From Clostridia bacterium (lineage in GTDB: Bacteria; Bacillota; Clostridia; Oscillospirales; Acutalibacteraceae), in NCBI GenBank assembly GCA_017473925.1, contig JAFUIY010000032.1, positions 1-50,506 of the forward strand: DNA of 50,506 nt. The letters run 5' to 3'. The notes under the pieces are model-generated. The model saw only the letters and a program-made list of their open reading frames with translations, did not search any database and had not been told where the DNA came from. How positions within the stretch are numbered: the stretch's first letter is position 1; each line of letters starts with the position of its first letter. This document shows, piece by piece, positions 28,349 to 36,112 of this stretch. Both the position numbers and the translations under genes were made by a program.

Positions 28349-29857
28349 ATGTCCGACAGCAATATTGCGGCAGCAGATAAAGACAGTGCTGTTGTCCTTA
28401 AAAACAGACGTTATGTCGGCAAAAGAGAATCTGTTGCTTATGTCCTTAACGACGCTGCTGCTTCAATGAATATTGATGACTTCAAAGAGCGTTACATATA
28501 CGACGTCGTCAAAATTGATTTCGGCCTTCTTGCACTTCAGTCTTCCTTTTCAACTGTCTGGGATGCAATAAACGACACTTTTATAGGTGTCATTGTTGAA
28601 AAAACAAGAACACGATGGGGCAAATTCAAACCCTATGTTCTTCTGGGTGAAATTCCTCTTTCAATCCTCGGAATGTGGTATTGGCTCATTCCATTTATTT
28701 TCCCGAACACTCCCGGTGACTATCTGCCGAAGTTTATTTTCTTCTTTGCAATGTCACTCATTACGGAAACGGCTACAACATTTACTGCAGTTGCAAAGAC
28801 AGGCTTCCTTTCAACCATAACCCCTGAGCCTATTGAACGATCGCGACTGATAGCCCTTGCAAACCTTGCCAGCCATGTCTGTGAAGATCTGCCGAAACAG
28901 ATTTTCGGTATTTTCTATGACCTTGTAATCAATAAGGTAATCAAAGTTGAGCTTCCCAGACTCTTTGCAGTGTTCGGCATAGGCTGTTCCGCAATGTCCG
29001 TTATATTTGTCCTTTATTATTACATGCACAGTAAGGAACGAGTAAGGCAGACTATCAGCAAGCCTACAGTCAAGCAGTCGCTGAAATCAGTCATCAACAA
29101 CAAGCCTATGCTTATCTGCCTGATTTCAAACTTCCTTTCAGGTTTCTCAATAGGCAAGAGCCGTACAAACTTCTATGTTGATGTTATCGGCTCAATCACA
29201 TGGAAAACAATTGTAGGTATTCCCGCATTCCCCGTCAAATTCATCAGCTACAGCTTTGTTGAACCCCTCAGAAAGAGATTTTCAACAAAAGCTCTCTGGA
29301 TTTTTGAAGATGCATGGACAGACATGCTGTGGCTTACCGTTTTCGGCATAGGCTCTATCAACAAGAATTTCATGAGAAAAGGCGTAATCCTTCCCCTCAT
29401 GGGTCTTGAAGAAATATTTGAAATGTGTGTTTACGGTCTCAGACGAGTCATTCCCGCTGAAATCAGCAACGAATCAATGGACTATTGTGAATGGAAAAAC
29501 GGCTACCGTTCAGAGGCAATGACAGGCGTTACGATGTCAACAATCAGCAAAATCCAGCAGGCTGTCATGAGCTTTGTAACAAACCTTGTAATGGATAAAA
29601 TCGGTTACATTCAGGGTAAGGAAGTCGGCACACAGACTGATATGACAAAATGGTGGATATTTGCCCTCGGTACAGGTATTCCCATCATCACATCGAGCCT
29701 TGGTATTATTCCCAAGTTCTTCTATCCTCTTTCAGCTAAAGTCAGAAATCAGATGTATAAAGACCTGTTTGAAAGAAGAAAAGAAAAAGCAGAATTCATG
29801 CAGAATGCATCTGCAGAAGAAATTGCAGAATACACAAAAACAGAAATCAAAGATTAA
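28349..29857 (+). CDS. GPH-type MFS carrier
   Basis: 502 residues of the glycoside-pentoside-hexuronide (MFS_2) carrier family: DAINDTFIGVIVEKTRTRWGKFKPYVLLG is the typical segment 2-3 region (seen around residues 75-105), followed by about ten more membrane segments. It resembles the GPH part of the 15119 protein in design but is normal in length. The ATG at 28349 has GGCGGTG upstream; an in-frame GTG three codons earlier is less likely. It has its own promoter and terminator and stands just before the sugar operon at 29992, so it is the likely importer of that operon's substrate. Confidence 0.87.
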   Translation: MSDSNIAAADKDSAVVLKNRRYVGKRESVAYVLNDAAASMNIDDFKERYIYDVVKIDFGLLALQSSFSTVWDAINDTFIGVIVEKTRTRWGKFKPYVLLGEIPLSILGMWYWLIPFIFPNTPGDYLPKFIFFFAMSLITETATTFTAVAKTGFLSTITPEPIERSRLIALANLASHVCEDLPKQIFGIFYDLVINKVIKVELPRLFAVFGIGCSAMSVIFVLYYYMHSKERVRQTISKPTVKQSLKSVINNKPMLICLISNFLSGFSIGKSRTNFYVDVIGSITWKTIVGIPAFPVKFISYSFVEPLRKRFSTKALWIFEDAWTDMLWLTVFGIGSINKNFMRKGVILPLMGLEEIFEMCVYGLRRVIPAEISNESMDYCEWKNGYRSEAMTGVTMSTISKIQQAVMSFVTNLVMDKIGYIQGKEVGTQTDMTKWWIFALGTGIPIITSSLGIIPKFFYPLSAKVRNQMYKDLFERRKEKAEFMQNASAEEIAEYTKTEIKD

Positions 29858-29860
29858 TGA

Positions 29861-29888
29861 AAAGGGGTCTGAAAAGACCCTTTTTTAT
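29861..29888 (+). terminator. Terminator of the GPH carrier gene
   Basis: GGGTCT (29865-29870), GAAA loop, AGACCC (29875-29880), then TTTTTTATTATT. Confidence 0.92.
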
Positions 29889-29908
29889 TATTATTTTCTA
29901 TTTTTATA

Positions 29909-29937
29909 TTGAATACTTTGGCACGGTGTAGTATAAT
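29909..29937 (+). promoter_or_regulatory. Sigma-A promoter of the isomerase-GH109-kinase-GH4 operon
   Basis: TTGAAT (29909-29914), a 17-base spacer and TATAAT (29932-29937), 54 bases before the first start codon. Confidence 0.7.
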
Positions 29938-29991
29938 TATACGATGTAAAAGTATATAAAAGCCGTAAAGGCATGAAAGGAAGTTTTGATT

Positions 29992-30819
29992 ATGGCTTTA
30001 CCGATAGCAGTTCAGTTTTATTCAGTAAGAGATGAGGCTGAAAAGGACTTTTTCGGAACACTTAAAAAAATCAAGGACATGGGTTATGCAGGTGTTGAAT
30101 TTGCAGGACTTTTCGGCAATGCTCCCGAAAAAATCAGGGATTATTGTAAAGAAATCGGCCTCACACCCGTTTCTGCACATGTACCTCTTGACGATATGAT
30201 TGCCGACACAAAAGGCACTCTTGAGGCTTATAAAACAATCGGCTGTGAATATGTTGCAGTCCCCTACATAACAGAAGAAAGACGCCCCGGTGCAGAGAAG
30301 TGGGACGAAACAGTTGCAGCAATCAAAGAAATCGGTGCTGTTGCAAAGGATATGGGACTTACACTCCTCTACCACAACCACGATTTTGAATTTGTAAAAA
30401 TTGACGGTGAATACGGTCTTGATGTGCTTTACAACACAGTCCCTGCTGACCTTCTCCAGACAGAGCTTGACACATGCTGGGTAAATGTAGGCGGTGAAGT
30501 ACCTGCTGAATACATTCTCAAGTACACAGGCAGAGCACCCGTTGTGCATCTCAAGGACTTCGTTATGAAGGGCAAAGACAAGCCTCAGAAGCTCTATGAG
30601 CTTATCGGCATTGAAGACGACACAGAAAGTGCATCAGAAGATGATTTCAGCTTCAAGCCCGTCGGCTACGGTGTTCAGGACTTCCCCGCAATTCTTGAAG
30701 CATCTGAAAAAGCAGGCGCAAAGTGGGTTGTTGTTGAACAGGATTCACCCGACAAGGGCAACACACCTCTTAATGCTGTAAAAATGAGCATTGATTATCT
30801 TAAAAAACTCGGCTGGTAA
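29992..30819 (+). CDS. Sugar phosphate isomerase/epimerase (TIM barrel)
   Basis: 275 residues of the xylose-isomerase-like TIM-barrel family. N-terminal ALPIAVQFYSVRDE, the NHDFEF loop, ELDTCWVN, HLKDF and the C-terminal VVEQD are the expected metal/substrate loops. Family members isomerise or epimerise sugars, or act on 3-keto-sugars. AAGGAAG precedes the ATG at 29992; a TTG two codons upstream is rejected. First gene of an operon with a GH109-like protein, a kinase and a GH4 enzyme; it ends 15 bases before the next gene. Confidence 0.88.
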   Translation: MALPIAVQFYSVRDEAEKDFFGTLKKIKDMGYAGVEFAGLFGNAPEKIRDYCKEIGLTPVSAHVPLDDMIADTKGTLEAYKTIGCEYVAVPYITEERRPGAEKWDETVAAIKEIGAVAKDMGLTLLYHNHDFEFVKIDGEYGLDVLYNTVPADLLQTELDTCWVNVGGEVPAEYILKYTGRAPVVHLKDFVMKGKDKPQKLYELIGIEDDTESASEDDFSFKPVGYGVQDFPAILEASEKAGAKWVVVEQDSPDKGNTPLNAVKMSIDYLKKLGW

Positions 30820-30834
30820 GGAGAAATACACAAA

Positions 30835-32112
30835 ATGGAACAGAAAACTTGCAGAATCGGTTGCATCGGTATGGGCGGCAGAGGCAGAGGCATGATGGAA
30901 ATGCTCATGAGCGTTCCCGGAGTAATTGTCCCCGCAGTATGCGACCTTGTTGAAGAAAGAATTGACAACGGTATCAAATCAGTTAAAGAAAGAAACAACG
31001 GTGAATATGAAGTTCACGGTTATTCAGATTATAAAACAATGTTCGAGATGGAAGACCTCGATGCTGTCTATGTTGCAACAACATGGATAACACACATCCA
31101 CATTGCAATTGACGCAATGAAAGCCGGTCTTCATGTAGGTCTTGAAGTAGGCGGTGCCGCTTCAATCGACGAATGCTTCCAGCTTGTAAGAACAAGCGAA
31201 GAAACAGGCAAATTCTGTATGCTTATGGAAAACTGCTGCTACGACCGTAAGGAAATGGCAACACTCAACATGGTAAAGCAGGGCATTTTCGGTGAAATCA
31301 TTCACTGTGAAGGCGGTTACAGACATGACCTTCGTGATGAAATTGTTCTCGGCAGAGAAAATATTCACGGCAGACTTGTAAACTTCATGCACAGAAACGG
31401 AGAGCTTTATCCCACACATGAAATCGGTCCCATCGCAAAGGTTCTTGACATCAACAGAGGCAACAGATTCGTTTCTCTCGTTTCAATGTCCTCAAAGTCA
31501 AAGGGTCTTAACGAATGGATAAAGAACAACAAGGGCACAGATTACGACCTTTACGGCTACGACTGGTGCTGCGGTGACATCACCACAACAATAATCAAGT
31601 GTGCAAACGGCGAAACAATCACAATCAATCACGACTGCTGTCTTCCCAGACCTTATTCAAGAGAATTTATGGTTCAGGGCACAAAGGGTCTTATCAAGGA
31701 AGTTGAATCTGCAGTAGGTGACGATGCTGTTATCTATCTTGACGGCATTTCAGAAGAAGCTCACAGCTGGGAATACTTCAATGAAAAGTACAGAGCAAAA
31801 TATGAGCATCCCCTCTGGAGAGAAGATGACACAGTCAACTTTGTAGGCGGTCACGGCGGTATGGACTACCTTATCCTTGCAGCATTTGCAGAAAGTGTTC
31901 AGCTTGATGCAAAGCCTCCCATTGATGTTTACGACACAGCAACATGGATGGTTATCACAGCTCTCTCAGAAGAAAGCGTTGCAAAGGGCGGCGCACCCGT
32001 AACATTCCCCGACTTCACAGACGGCAAGTGGGTTGAAAGAGAGCCTTACAGAAGAGGCAGATACTGTCTTGACGAAATCTGTCTTGACTACTTTGAAGGA
32101 GAAGAAAAATGA
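30835..32112 (+). CDS. Gfo/Idh/MocA-family protein resembling GH109 glycosidases
   Basis: 425 residues. The N-terminal NAD(P)-binding fold has GCIGMGGRGRG near residue 8. The stretch MENCCYDRKEMATLNMV, GGYRHDLRDE, NGELYPTHEIGPIA and SLVSMSSKSKG matches what I know of GH109 alpha-N-acetylgalactosaminidases, which use NAD transiently through a 3-keto intermediate. GH109 enzymes are often secreted, but here there is no signal peptide, so it would act in the cytoplasm. A plain sugar dehydrogenase is the alternative. The stop overlaps the kinase start by 4 bases (ATGA). Confidence 0.78.
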   Translation: MEQKTCRIGCIGMGGRGRGMMEMLMSVPGVIVPAVCDLVEERIDNGIKSVKERNNGEYEVHGYSDYKTMFEMEDLDAVYVATTWITHIHIAIDAMKAGLHVGLEVGGAASIDECFQLVRTSEETGKFCMLMENCCYDRKEMATLNMVKQGIFGEIIHCEGGYRHDLRDEIVLGRENIHGRLVNFMHRNGELYPTHEIGPIAKVLDINRGNRFVSLVSMSSKSKGLNEWIKNNKGTDYDLYGYDWCCGDITTTIIKCANGETITINHDCCLPRPYSREFMVQGTKGLIKEVESAVGDDAVIYLDGISEEAHSWEYFNEKYRAKYEHPLWREDDTVNFVGGHGGMDYLILAAFAESVQLDAKPPIDVYDTATWMVITALSEESVAKGGAPVTFPDFTDGKWVEREPYRRGRYCLDEICLDYFEGEEK

Positions 32113-33047
32113 GTTATTACATAGGTATTGACGGCGGCGGCACAAAAACCGCATATGCCCTTTTTGACGAAAACAAAAACATGCTTTCCATGGTAAAAAC
32201 AAAGGGAAGCAATCACGAAAACCTTGAAGGCTCATTCGATGAAGCAACAGACATCATCATGGAAGGCGTAAACAACCTTCTTAAAGAAAACAACCTCACG
32301 GTTGATGATATTGAAGGCGTTCTTATGGGACTTGCAGGCATCGACCATCCTTTCCAGCACGATGCAACAGCAGAACTGCTTGCAAAGAAAGGTCTTAAGA
32401 ATTTCAGAATCTATAACGACGGATTTATCGTAACAAAAGCAGGTTCACCCGACGGTAAGGGTATCGGCTACAACTGCGGTACAGGTACTTGCTGTAATTC
32501 AATCGACTCAGACGGGAATATGCTTCAGGTAGGCGGTTTCGGCATTCTTTCAGGCGATGCAGGTAACGGTTACTGGATTGCTGAGCAGACATTTGCCGCA
32601 ATTTATTCAGACATCTGCCTTAAGGCAAACGAAACAATGATGACTGAGATTTTCTGCAAGAAAGTCGGCATTGAAGCTACTGCAGCAGACTATCTCCCCT
32701 GCGTTACAAAGTTTGAAGAAACTGAAAGAGAACAGTATTGTATGTATCTCACAGACACATTCTTTGAAGCCGCAAACAAGGGCGACAAGGTAGCTCTTGA
32801 AATCACAGAAGCAATGGCTGAAAAGGGTTCTGACTACATCTGTGCTCACCTTAAAATGCAGAATTTCAAAGAAGACACAGTAAATGTTGTTCTTTCAGGT
32901 TCAATGAATGTTAAAATGCCCAATGAAATCTATCTTGCCGCACTCAAAGAAAAGTGCGAAGCAAAGAGCGGCAGAAAACTCAATTTTATCAAGCTCACAG
33001 CCGCACCCGTAACAGGATGCATCAACTGGCTTCTTGAAGACAAATAA
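32109..33047 (+). CDS. BadF/BadG/BcrA/BcrD-type sugar kinase
   Basis: 312 residues of the ASKHA ATPase fold. PHOSPHATE-1 motif GIDGGGTKTAYALF is at residues 5-18, GLAGIDHP follows at about 76, NCGTGTCCNSID at about 123, and GGFGILSGDAGNGYW at about 143. Among sugars this family phosphorylates N-acetylglucosamine, glucosamine and related hexosamines. In this operon it could phosphorylate an imported glycoside at C6 to give the substrate of the GH4 enzyme next door, replacing the usual PTS; that is inference. Coupled to the GH109-like gene by an ATGA overlap. Confidence 0.85.
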   Translation: MSYYIGIDGGGTKTAYALFDENKNMLSMVKTKGSNHENLEGSFDEATDIIMEGVNNLLKENNLTVDDIEGVLMGLAGIDHPFQHDATAELLAKKGLKNFRIYNDGFIVTKAGSPDGKGIGYNCGTGTCCNSIDSDGNMLQVGGFGILSGDAGNGYWIAEQTFAAIYSDICLKANETMMTEIFCKKVGIEATAADYLPCVTKFEETEREQYCMYLTDTFFEAANKGDKVALEITEAMAEKGSDYICAHLKMQNFKEDTVNVVLSGSMNVKMPNEIYLAALKEKCEAKSGRKLNFIKLTAAPVTGCINWLLEDK

Positions 33048-33064
33048 GAAAGGAAGTATATATA

Positions 33065-34348
33065 ATGAAAGAAATTAATGTTACCGTAATCGGTTCAGGT
33101 TCTACATACTGCCCCGAGCTTGTTGACGGTTTCCTTCAGAGACAGGATTCACTCAAGCTCAAAAGACTTGTCCTTATGGACATCGACGAAAGAAAAAGAA
33201 CAATCGTAGGCAACCTCTGCGTACGTATGATCAAGAATGCAGGTATCGACTGCGAGGTTGTTATGACAGACGACCTTGATATGGCTCTTCAGGGTGCAGA
33301 CTTCGTTGTTACACAGATTCGTGTAGGTAAGCTCCATTGCCGTTATCTTGACGAGCAGATTCCCGTCAAGTATGACCTTATCGGTCAGGAAACAACAGGT
33401 ATTGGCGGCTTCTTCAAGGCTCTTCGTACAATCCCCGTTATCGGCAACATCTGTAAGAAGATTGAAGAAATCTGCCCCGATGCATGGCTTATCAACTTCA
33501 CAAATCCCTCAGGTATCGTTACAGACTATGTTCTTAACAACACAAATGTCAAGTGCATCGGTCTTTGCAACGTACCCATCGATATGATTGACGATGCAAA
33601 GGAAGCTGTCGGCGAAGATGCAGAAATCACATATCTCGGACTTAACCATCTCAGCTGGATCACATCAGTTATGAAAGACGGCGAAGAAAAGCTCTACGAC
33701 CTCTTTGACGAAGGCTATGCTCCCAAGGTTATGGCTAACATCAAGGATGACGGCTTCGACATCGGCTGTCTTAAGGCTGTAGGCGGTATCCCCTCATCAT
33801 ATCTTCAGTATTACTACTGCCGTGATGCAAAGCTCGACCACCTCATGACAGACGAAAAGAGCCGTGCACAGGTTTGTATGGAAATCGAAGAAGATCTTCT
33901 TAAGCTCTATCAGAACGAGGAAATCGTTACAAAGCCTGCACTTCTCGACAAGCGTGGCGGACACAAGTATTCACTTGCAGCATGCTCACTTATCGATTCA
34001 ATTGCAAACGACAAGAACGATGTTCATGTTGTCAACATCCTCAACAACGGCACACTTCCCTTTATGAACGACGACGATGTTGTTGAAATCGCAGCTAAGA
34101 TAGGTGCAGACGGTGCAAAGCCCGTTCCCGTAAGAAAGACATGGAACAGACACATGGAAGGTCTTATGAAGGTTGTCAAGGAGTACGAAAAGTACACTGT
34201 TGAAGCTGCTATGAACGGCGACGACGATGCAGCTATGAACGCTCTTATGATTCATCCCCTTGTCGGTGACTACAAGAGAGCAAAGGCTTGCTACTACGAA
34301 ATGAAACAGGCTCATATGGACTTCCTTCCCCAGTTCTTCAAGAAATAA
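33065..34348 (+). CDS. GH4-family 6-phospho-beta-glycosidase
   Basis: 427 residues. GH4 enzymes need NAD+ and Mn2+ and cleave through a 3-keto intermediate. Visible: Rossmann start NVTVIGSGSTYCPELVDG, INFTNPSGIVTDYV near residue 143, metal-binding C168 in CIGLCNVPIDM and H195 in LGLNHLSW. The CNVP form of the cysteine motif is characteristic of 6-phospho-beta-glucosidases rather than the CHSV alpha-type enzymes. AAAGGAAG lies upstream of the ATG. Last gene of the four-gene operon, closed by the terminator at 34391. Confidence 0.93.
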   Translation: MKEINVTVIGSGSTYCPELVDGFLQRQDSLKLKRLVLMDIDERKRTIVGNLCVRMIKNAGIDCEVVMTDDLDMALQGADFVVTQIRVGKLHCRYLDEQIPVKYDLIGQETTGIGGFFKALRTIPVIGNICKKIEEICPDAWLINFTNPSGIVTDYVLNNTNVKCIGLCNVPIDMIDDAKEAVGEDAEITYLGLNHLSWITSVMKDGEEKLYDLFDEGYAPKVMANIKDDGFDIGCLKAVGGIPSSYLQYYYCRDAKLDHLMTDEKSRAQVCMEIEEDLLKLYQNEEIVTKPALLDKRGGHKYSLAACSLIDSIANDKNDVHVVNILNNGTLPFMNDDDVVEIAAKIGADGAKPVPVRKTWNRHMEGLMKVVKEYEKYTVEAAMNGDDDAAMNALMIHPLVGDYKRAKACYYEMKQAHMDFLPQFFKK

Positions 34349-34349
34349 T

Positions 34350-34390
34350 GCAGAATTAATGCAAAATTCATAATGCACAATGCATAATTT
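34350..34390. repeat. Short ATAATGCACAATGCAT repeat
   Basis: An imperfect palindrome of ATTAATGCA/TGCATAATT units between the GH4 stop and its terminator. Its GCACAATGCATAAT core matches, inverted, the tail of the element at 17292-17505 (ATGCATTATGCATTTTGCAT region). Confidence 0.45.
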
Positions 34391-34426
34391 AAGCAGTCAC
34401 TACCAAACGGTGGTGACTGCTTGTTT
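34391..34426. terminator. Terminator between GH4 and anti-sigma genes
   Basis: A 14-bp stem (34391-34404 with 34409-34422, one G-T pair) with an AAAC loop, then GTTTTA on the plus strand. The two genes converge here. Confidence 0.85.
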
Positions 34427-34438
34427 TAATCAGCACGA

Positions 34439-35164
34439 TTATTCAATCACTTCAAATGTCTGTAACATCTGAGCAAACCTGACACCATGACCTTCCTGTG
34501 CTTCTCCGAAATAACGGGCAGTTATCAAAAATGCACCATTTTCCCCTGCACTGAAAATACTGACTTTGCCGCATACAGAATTCCATTCATCCCCTGCAGA
34601 AAAATCAAAACATACAGCATCAGTTCCATACAAATCATAAATTTCCGACACATATGCCCATTCCGAGCACATCTCATTTCTTACGGCATCTGCCAGCATT
34701 TCCGGTTTCACATCAGGAATAAACTTAATTTCCATTTCACAAACAGGCAGATTATCACCTGAAATATATCGGATATATGTAACATTATTTTCTTCAACCA
34801 TAGTATACATTTCTGAATCATAATATATTACAAATCCGGGAGAAGATAGCTCGTCATTTTCCTGTGTTGAAGCCTCCTGCACGGCAGGCATATGCGTCAT
34901 AATTTCTGTTTCACCTTCAATATAGACAACAACGTCCTTTGGAGGGAATAAACTTTCAACAAATTCAATGACATTTTCTTTTATTGTTGAAAATGCGGCA
35001 ACACCGAGCGGTGTCTGAGAAAACATTAAAACAAAAACAACAGCAAGCACTGCGGCAATCCAACCATATCGGAATGATTTTATATTTTTACGGGATGGAA
35101 CTGCATCGTCAATATACTCATCCTCAACATTGCCTATTGAATTTATAAGCTGTTCAATATTCAT
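34439..35164 (-). CDS. Membrane-anchored anti-sigma-like protein (DUF4367-type)
   Basis: About 241 residues: a short cytoplasmic N terminus (residues 1-30), one membrane segment (WIAAVLAVVFVLMF, ~32-45) and an extracytoplasmic C-terminal domain of about 190 residues. This layout and its place directly after an ECF sigma gene suggest it holds or senses for that sigma factor. The C-terminal region resembles DUF4367 domains common in clostridial anti-sigma operons. The ATG at 35164 is used; a TTG at 35170 that overlaps the sigma stop has better spacing from AAGGAG and cannot be excluded. No zinc-binding HxxxCxxC motif is seen. Confidence 0.72.
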   Translation of the reverse strand: MNIEQLINSIGNVEDEYIDDAVPSRKNIKSFRYGWIAAVLAVVFVLMFSQTPLGVAAFSTIKENVIEFVESLFPPKDVVVYIEGETEIMTHMPAVQEASTQENDELSSPGFVIYYDSEMYTMVEENNVTYIRYISGDNLPVCEMEIKFIPDVKPEMLADAVRNEMCSEWAYVSEIYDLYGTDAVCFDFSAGDEWNSVCGKVSIFSAGENGAFLITARYFGEAQEGHGVRFAQMLQTFEVIE

Positions 35165-35166
35165 AT

Positions 35167-35718
35167 TCAAAAATACTCCTTTTCCAATATTGTTTTCAGC
35201 TGATTCCGAGACCGCAATAACGACATTTTTACTTTACTTTGAGACATACTGTTTTCTGCAGCTATTTCTTTAACAGAGCAGAAATACCAATATCTGCGAA
35301 TAAAAATTCTGCGTTGTTCATCTGAAATCTGCTTCAAAAATTCATTGATAATTTCCGTCAAAACAATCTCATCAATATGCTTTTCAATATCATTTGAAAA
35401 TACAATACAATCAGCCAATTCTTCAGAAACTTCCTTAACTCTTCCTCCACGCTTTTCAGTATTTTTTCTGCGGTACATATCAAGAGCTAATCTTCTTGTA
35501 ATTTTGCCGATGAATGCAGAAAGTCGCGTCGGATGATGCGGTGGAATACAATTCCATGTTTGAAGATATGTATCATTAACACATTCTTCGCTGTCTTCCC
35601 GGTTATTCAAAATATTCATAGCCACAGAAAAACAATATTTTCCATATTTCGTTTTTGTTTGCACAACAGCACTCTCAGATCTCTCTAAAAAAAGCTGAAC
35701 GATTTGCTCATCAGTCAT
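35167..35718 (-). CDS. ECF-type RNA polymerase sigma factor
   Basis: 183 residues. Region 2 (residues ~10-80) includes NNREDSEECVNDTYLQTW and the DNA-melting segment LSAFIGKITRRLALDMYRR; region 4 (~125-178) includes the helix-turn-helix SVKEIAAENSMSQSKVKMSL. AAAGGAG is six bases before the ATG at 35718; a start 12 codons earlier lacks a site. It overlaps or abuts the anti-sigma-like gene. An ECF-like promoter (GTGACC, 16 bases, CGTCTG) lies just upstream, which suggests autoregulation. Confidence 0.92.
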   Translation of the reverse strand: MTDEQIVQLFLERSESAVVQTKTKYGKYCFSVAMNILNNREDSEECVNDTYLQTWNCIPPHHPTRLSAFIGKITRRLALDMYRRKNTEKRGGRVKEVSEELADCIVFSNDIEKHIDEIVLTEIINEFLKQISDEQRRIFIRRYWYFCSVKEIAAENSMSQSKVKMSLLRSRNQLKTILEKEYF

Positions 35719-35759
35719 AAGTTTCTCCTTTCTTTTTTTGATAAGGCCTTTCATTAATA

Positions 35760-35787
35760 CAGACGCAATTCAAATAATATCGGTCAC
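35760..35787 (-). promoter_or_regulatory. Candidate autoregulated ECF promoter
   Basis: On the minus strand TGTGACC (core GTGACC, 35787-35782), a 16-base spacer and CGTCTG (35765-35760). The CGTC -10 with a G/A-ACC-type -35 is the form used by Firmicute ECF sigma factors of the SigM/SigV/SigX kind. The start codon is about 40 bases downstream. Confidence 0.55.
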
Positions 35788-35797
35788 AAAAAATTTA

Positions 35798-35823
35798 ATA
35801 AAAGCCACGGATTTTGTTCCGTG
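35798..35823 (-). terminator. Outer terminator of toxin-like locus copy 1
   Basis: CACGGA (35806-35811) pairs with TCCGTG (35818-35823). On the minus strand GGCTTTTATTAAATTTTTT follows. The same hairpin borders copy 2. Confidence 0.6.
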
Positions 35824-35825
35824 AC

Positions 35826-35854
35826 TTGACAAATTCATAAAATTAGTATAGAAT
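35826..35854 (+). promoter_or_regulatory. Promoter of putative antitoxin RNA, copy 1
   Basis: TTGACA (35826-35831), a 17-base spacer and TAGAAT (35849-35854). It points toward the peptide gene on the opposite strand. Confidence 0.8.
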
Positions 35855-35860
35855 GTAATC

Positions 35861-35950
35861 AAGAGGTAACCGTAAAAAGCGGTTAGCCGGAAATGTCAAT
35901 TTTTTTAGAAATCAACCGTCCCTGTGGCCAAACAGTAGGGCGGTTATTTC
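35861..35950 (+). ncRNA. Putative antitoxin RNA, copy 1
   Basis: The predicted transcript starts near 35861 with CAAGAGGTAACCG, can fold a 5' hairpin (GGTAACCG with CGGTTAGCC) and ends at the hairpin 35914-35945. It holds no credible reading frame. Its 3' end is complementary to the end of the peptide mRNA. Size and placement match the antitoxin RNA (RNA II) of Fst/par-type systems; function is inferred. Confidence 0.5.
35914..35950. terminator. Meeting-point bidirectional terminator, copy 1
   Basis: AACCGTCCCT (35914-35923) pairs with AGGGCGGTT (35937-35945) with one bulge. Moderately T-rich ends follow on both strands. The peptide stop codon (35946-35944) sits within the stem. Confidence 0.6.
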
Positions 35951-36021
35951 TTTATGATCTTAATTGCTTCAGATAATGCAACTACAATAAGTAATACAAT
36001 AATCAAAGTTGTAAGATCCAT
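35944..36021 (-). CDS. Putative small hydrophobic toxin peptide, copy 1
   Basis: 25 residues: MDLTTLIIVLLIVVALSEAI followed by KIIKK. One membrane-spanning segment with a short basic tail, the form of Fst/Ldr/TxpA-type and 'holin-like' type I toxins, which insert into the cell's own membrane. AAAGGAGG is 8 bases before the ATG, but the site lies in a GAAA-tetraloop hairpin (36027-36047). A perfect sigma-A promoter starts the mRNA near 36077. The peptide is too short for homology to prove function, and I do not recognise the exact sequence. Confidence 0.6.
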   Translation of the reverse strand: MDLTTLIIVLLIVVALSEAIKIIKK

Positions 36022-36026
36022 CTGCA

Positions 36027-36047
36027 ACACCTCCTTTCGGAGAGTGT
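36027..36047 (-). promoter_or_regulatory. Hairpin covering the toxin ribosome binding site, copy 1
   Basis: On the minus strand ACAC-T-CTCC, GAAA, GGAG-GTGT forms an 8-bp stem with one bulged base and a GNRA loop. It hides the GGAGG of the peptide gene, as expected for type I toxin mRNAs that must be processed or opened before translation. Confidence 0.6.
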
Positions 36048-36083
36048 GCTAACCGCTTCTGTCGCCTCTTGACTACAGCATTT

Positions 36084-36112
36084 ATTATATATTCCATGTC
36101 GTTTTTTGTCAA
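36084..36112 (-). promoter_or_regulatory. Promoter of toxin-like mRNA, copy 1
   Basis: On the minus strand TTGACA (36112-36107), a 17-base spacer and TATAAT (36089-36084): a consensus sigma-A promoter. Confidence 0.88.

Noticed and set aside
30022-30549. 175-residue frame antisense to the isomerase gene
   Set aside because: Unnatural Cys/Phe-rich composition, no ribosome site; a by-product of the codon bias of the sense gene.
35861-36047. Attachment site or integron-like recombination site at the toxin-like units
   Set aside because: The inverted blocks are better explained as matching 5' ends of two converging RNAs with consensus promoters; no integrase is nearby.
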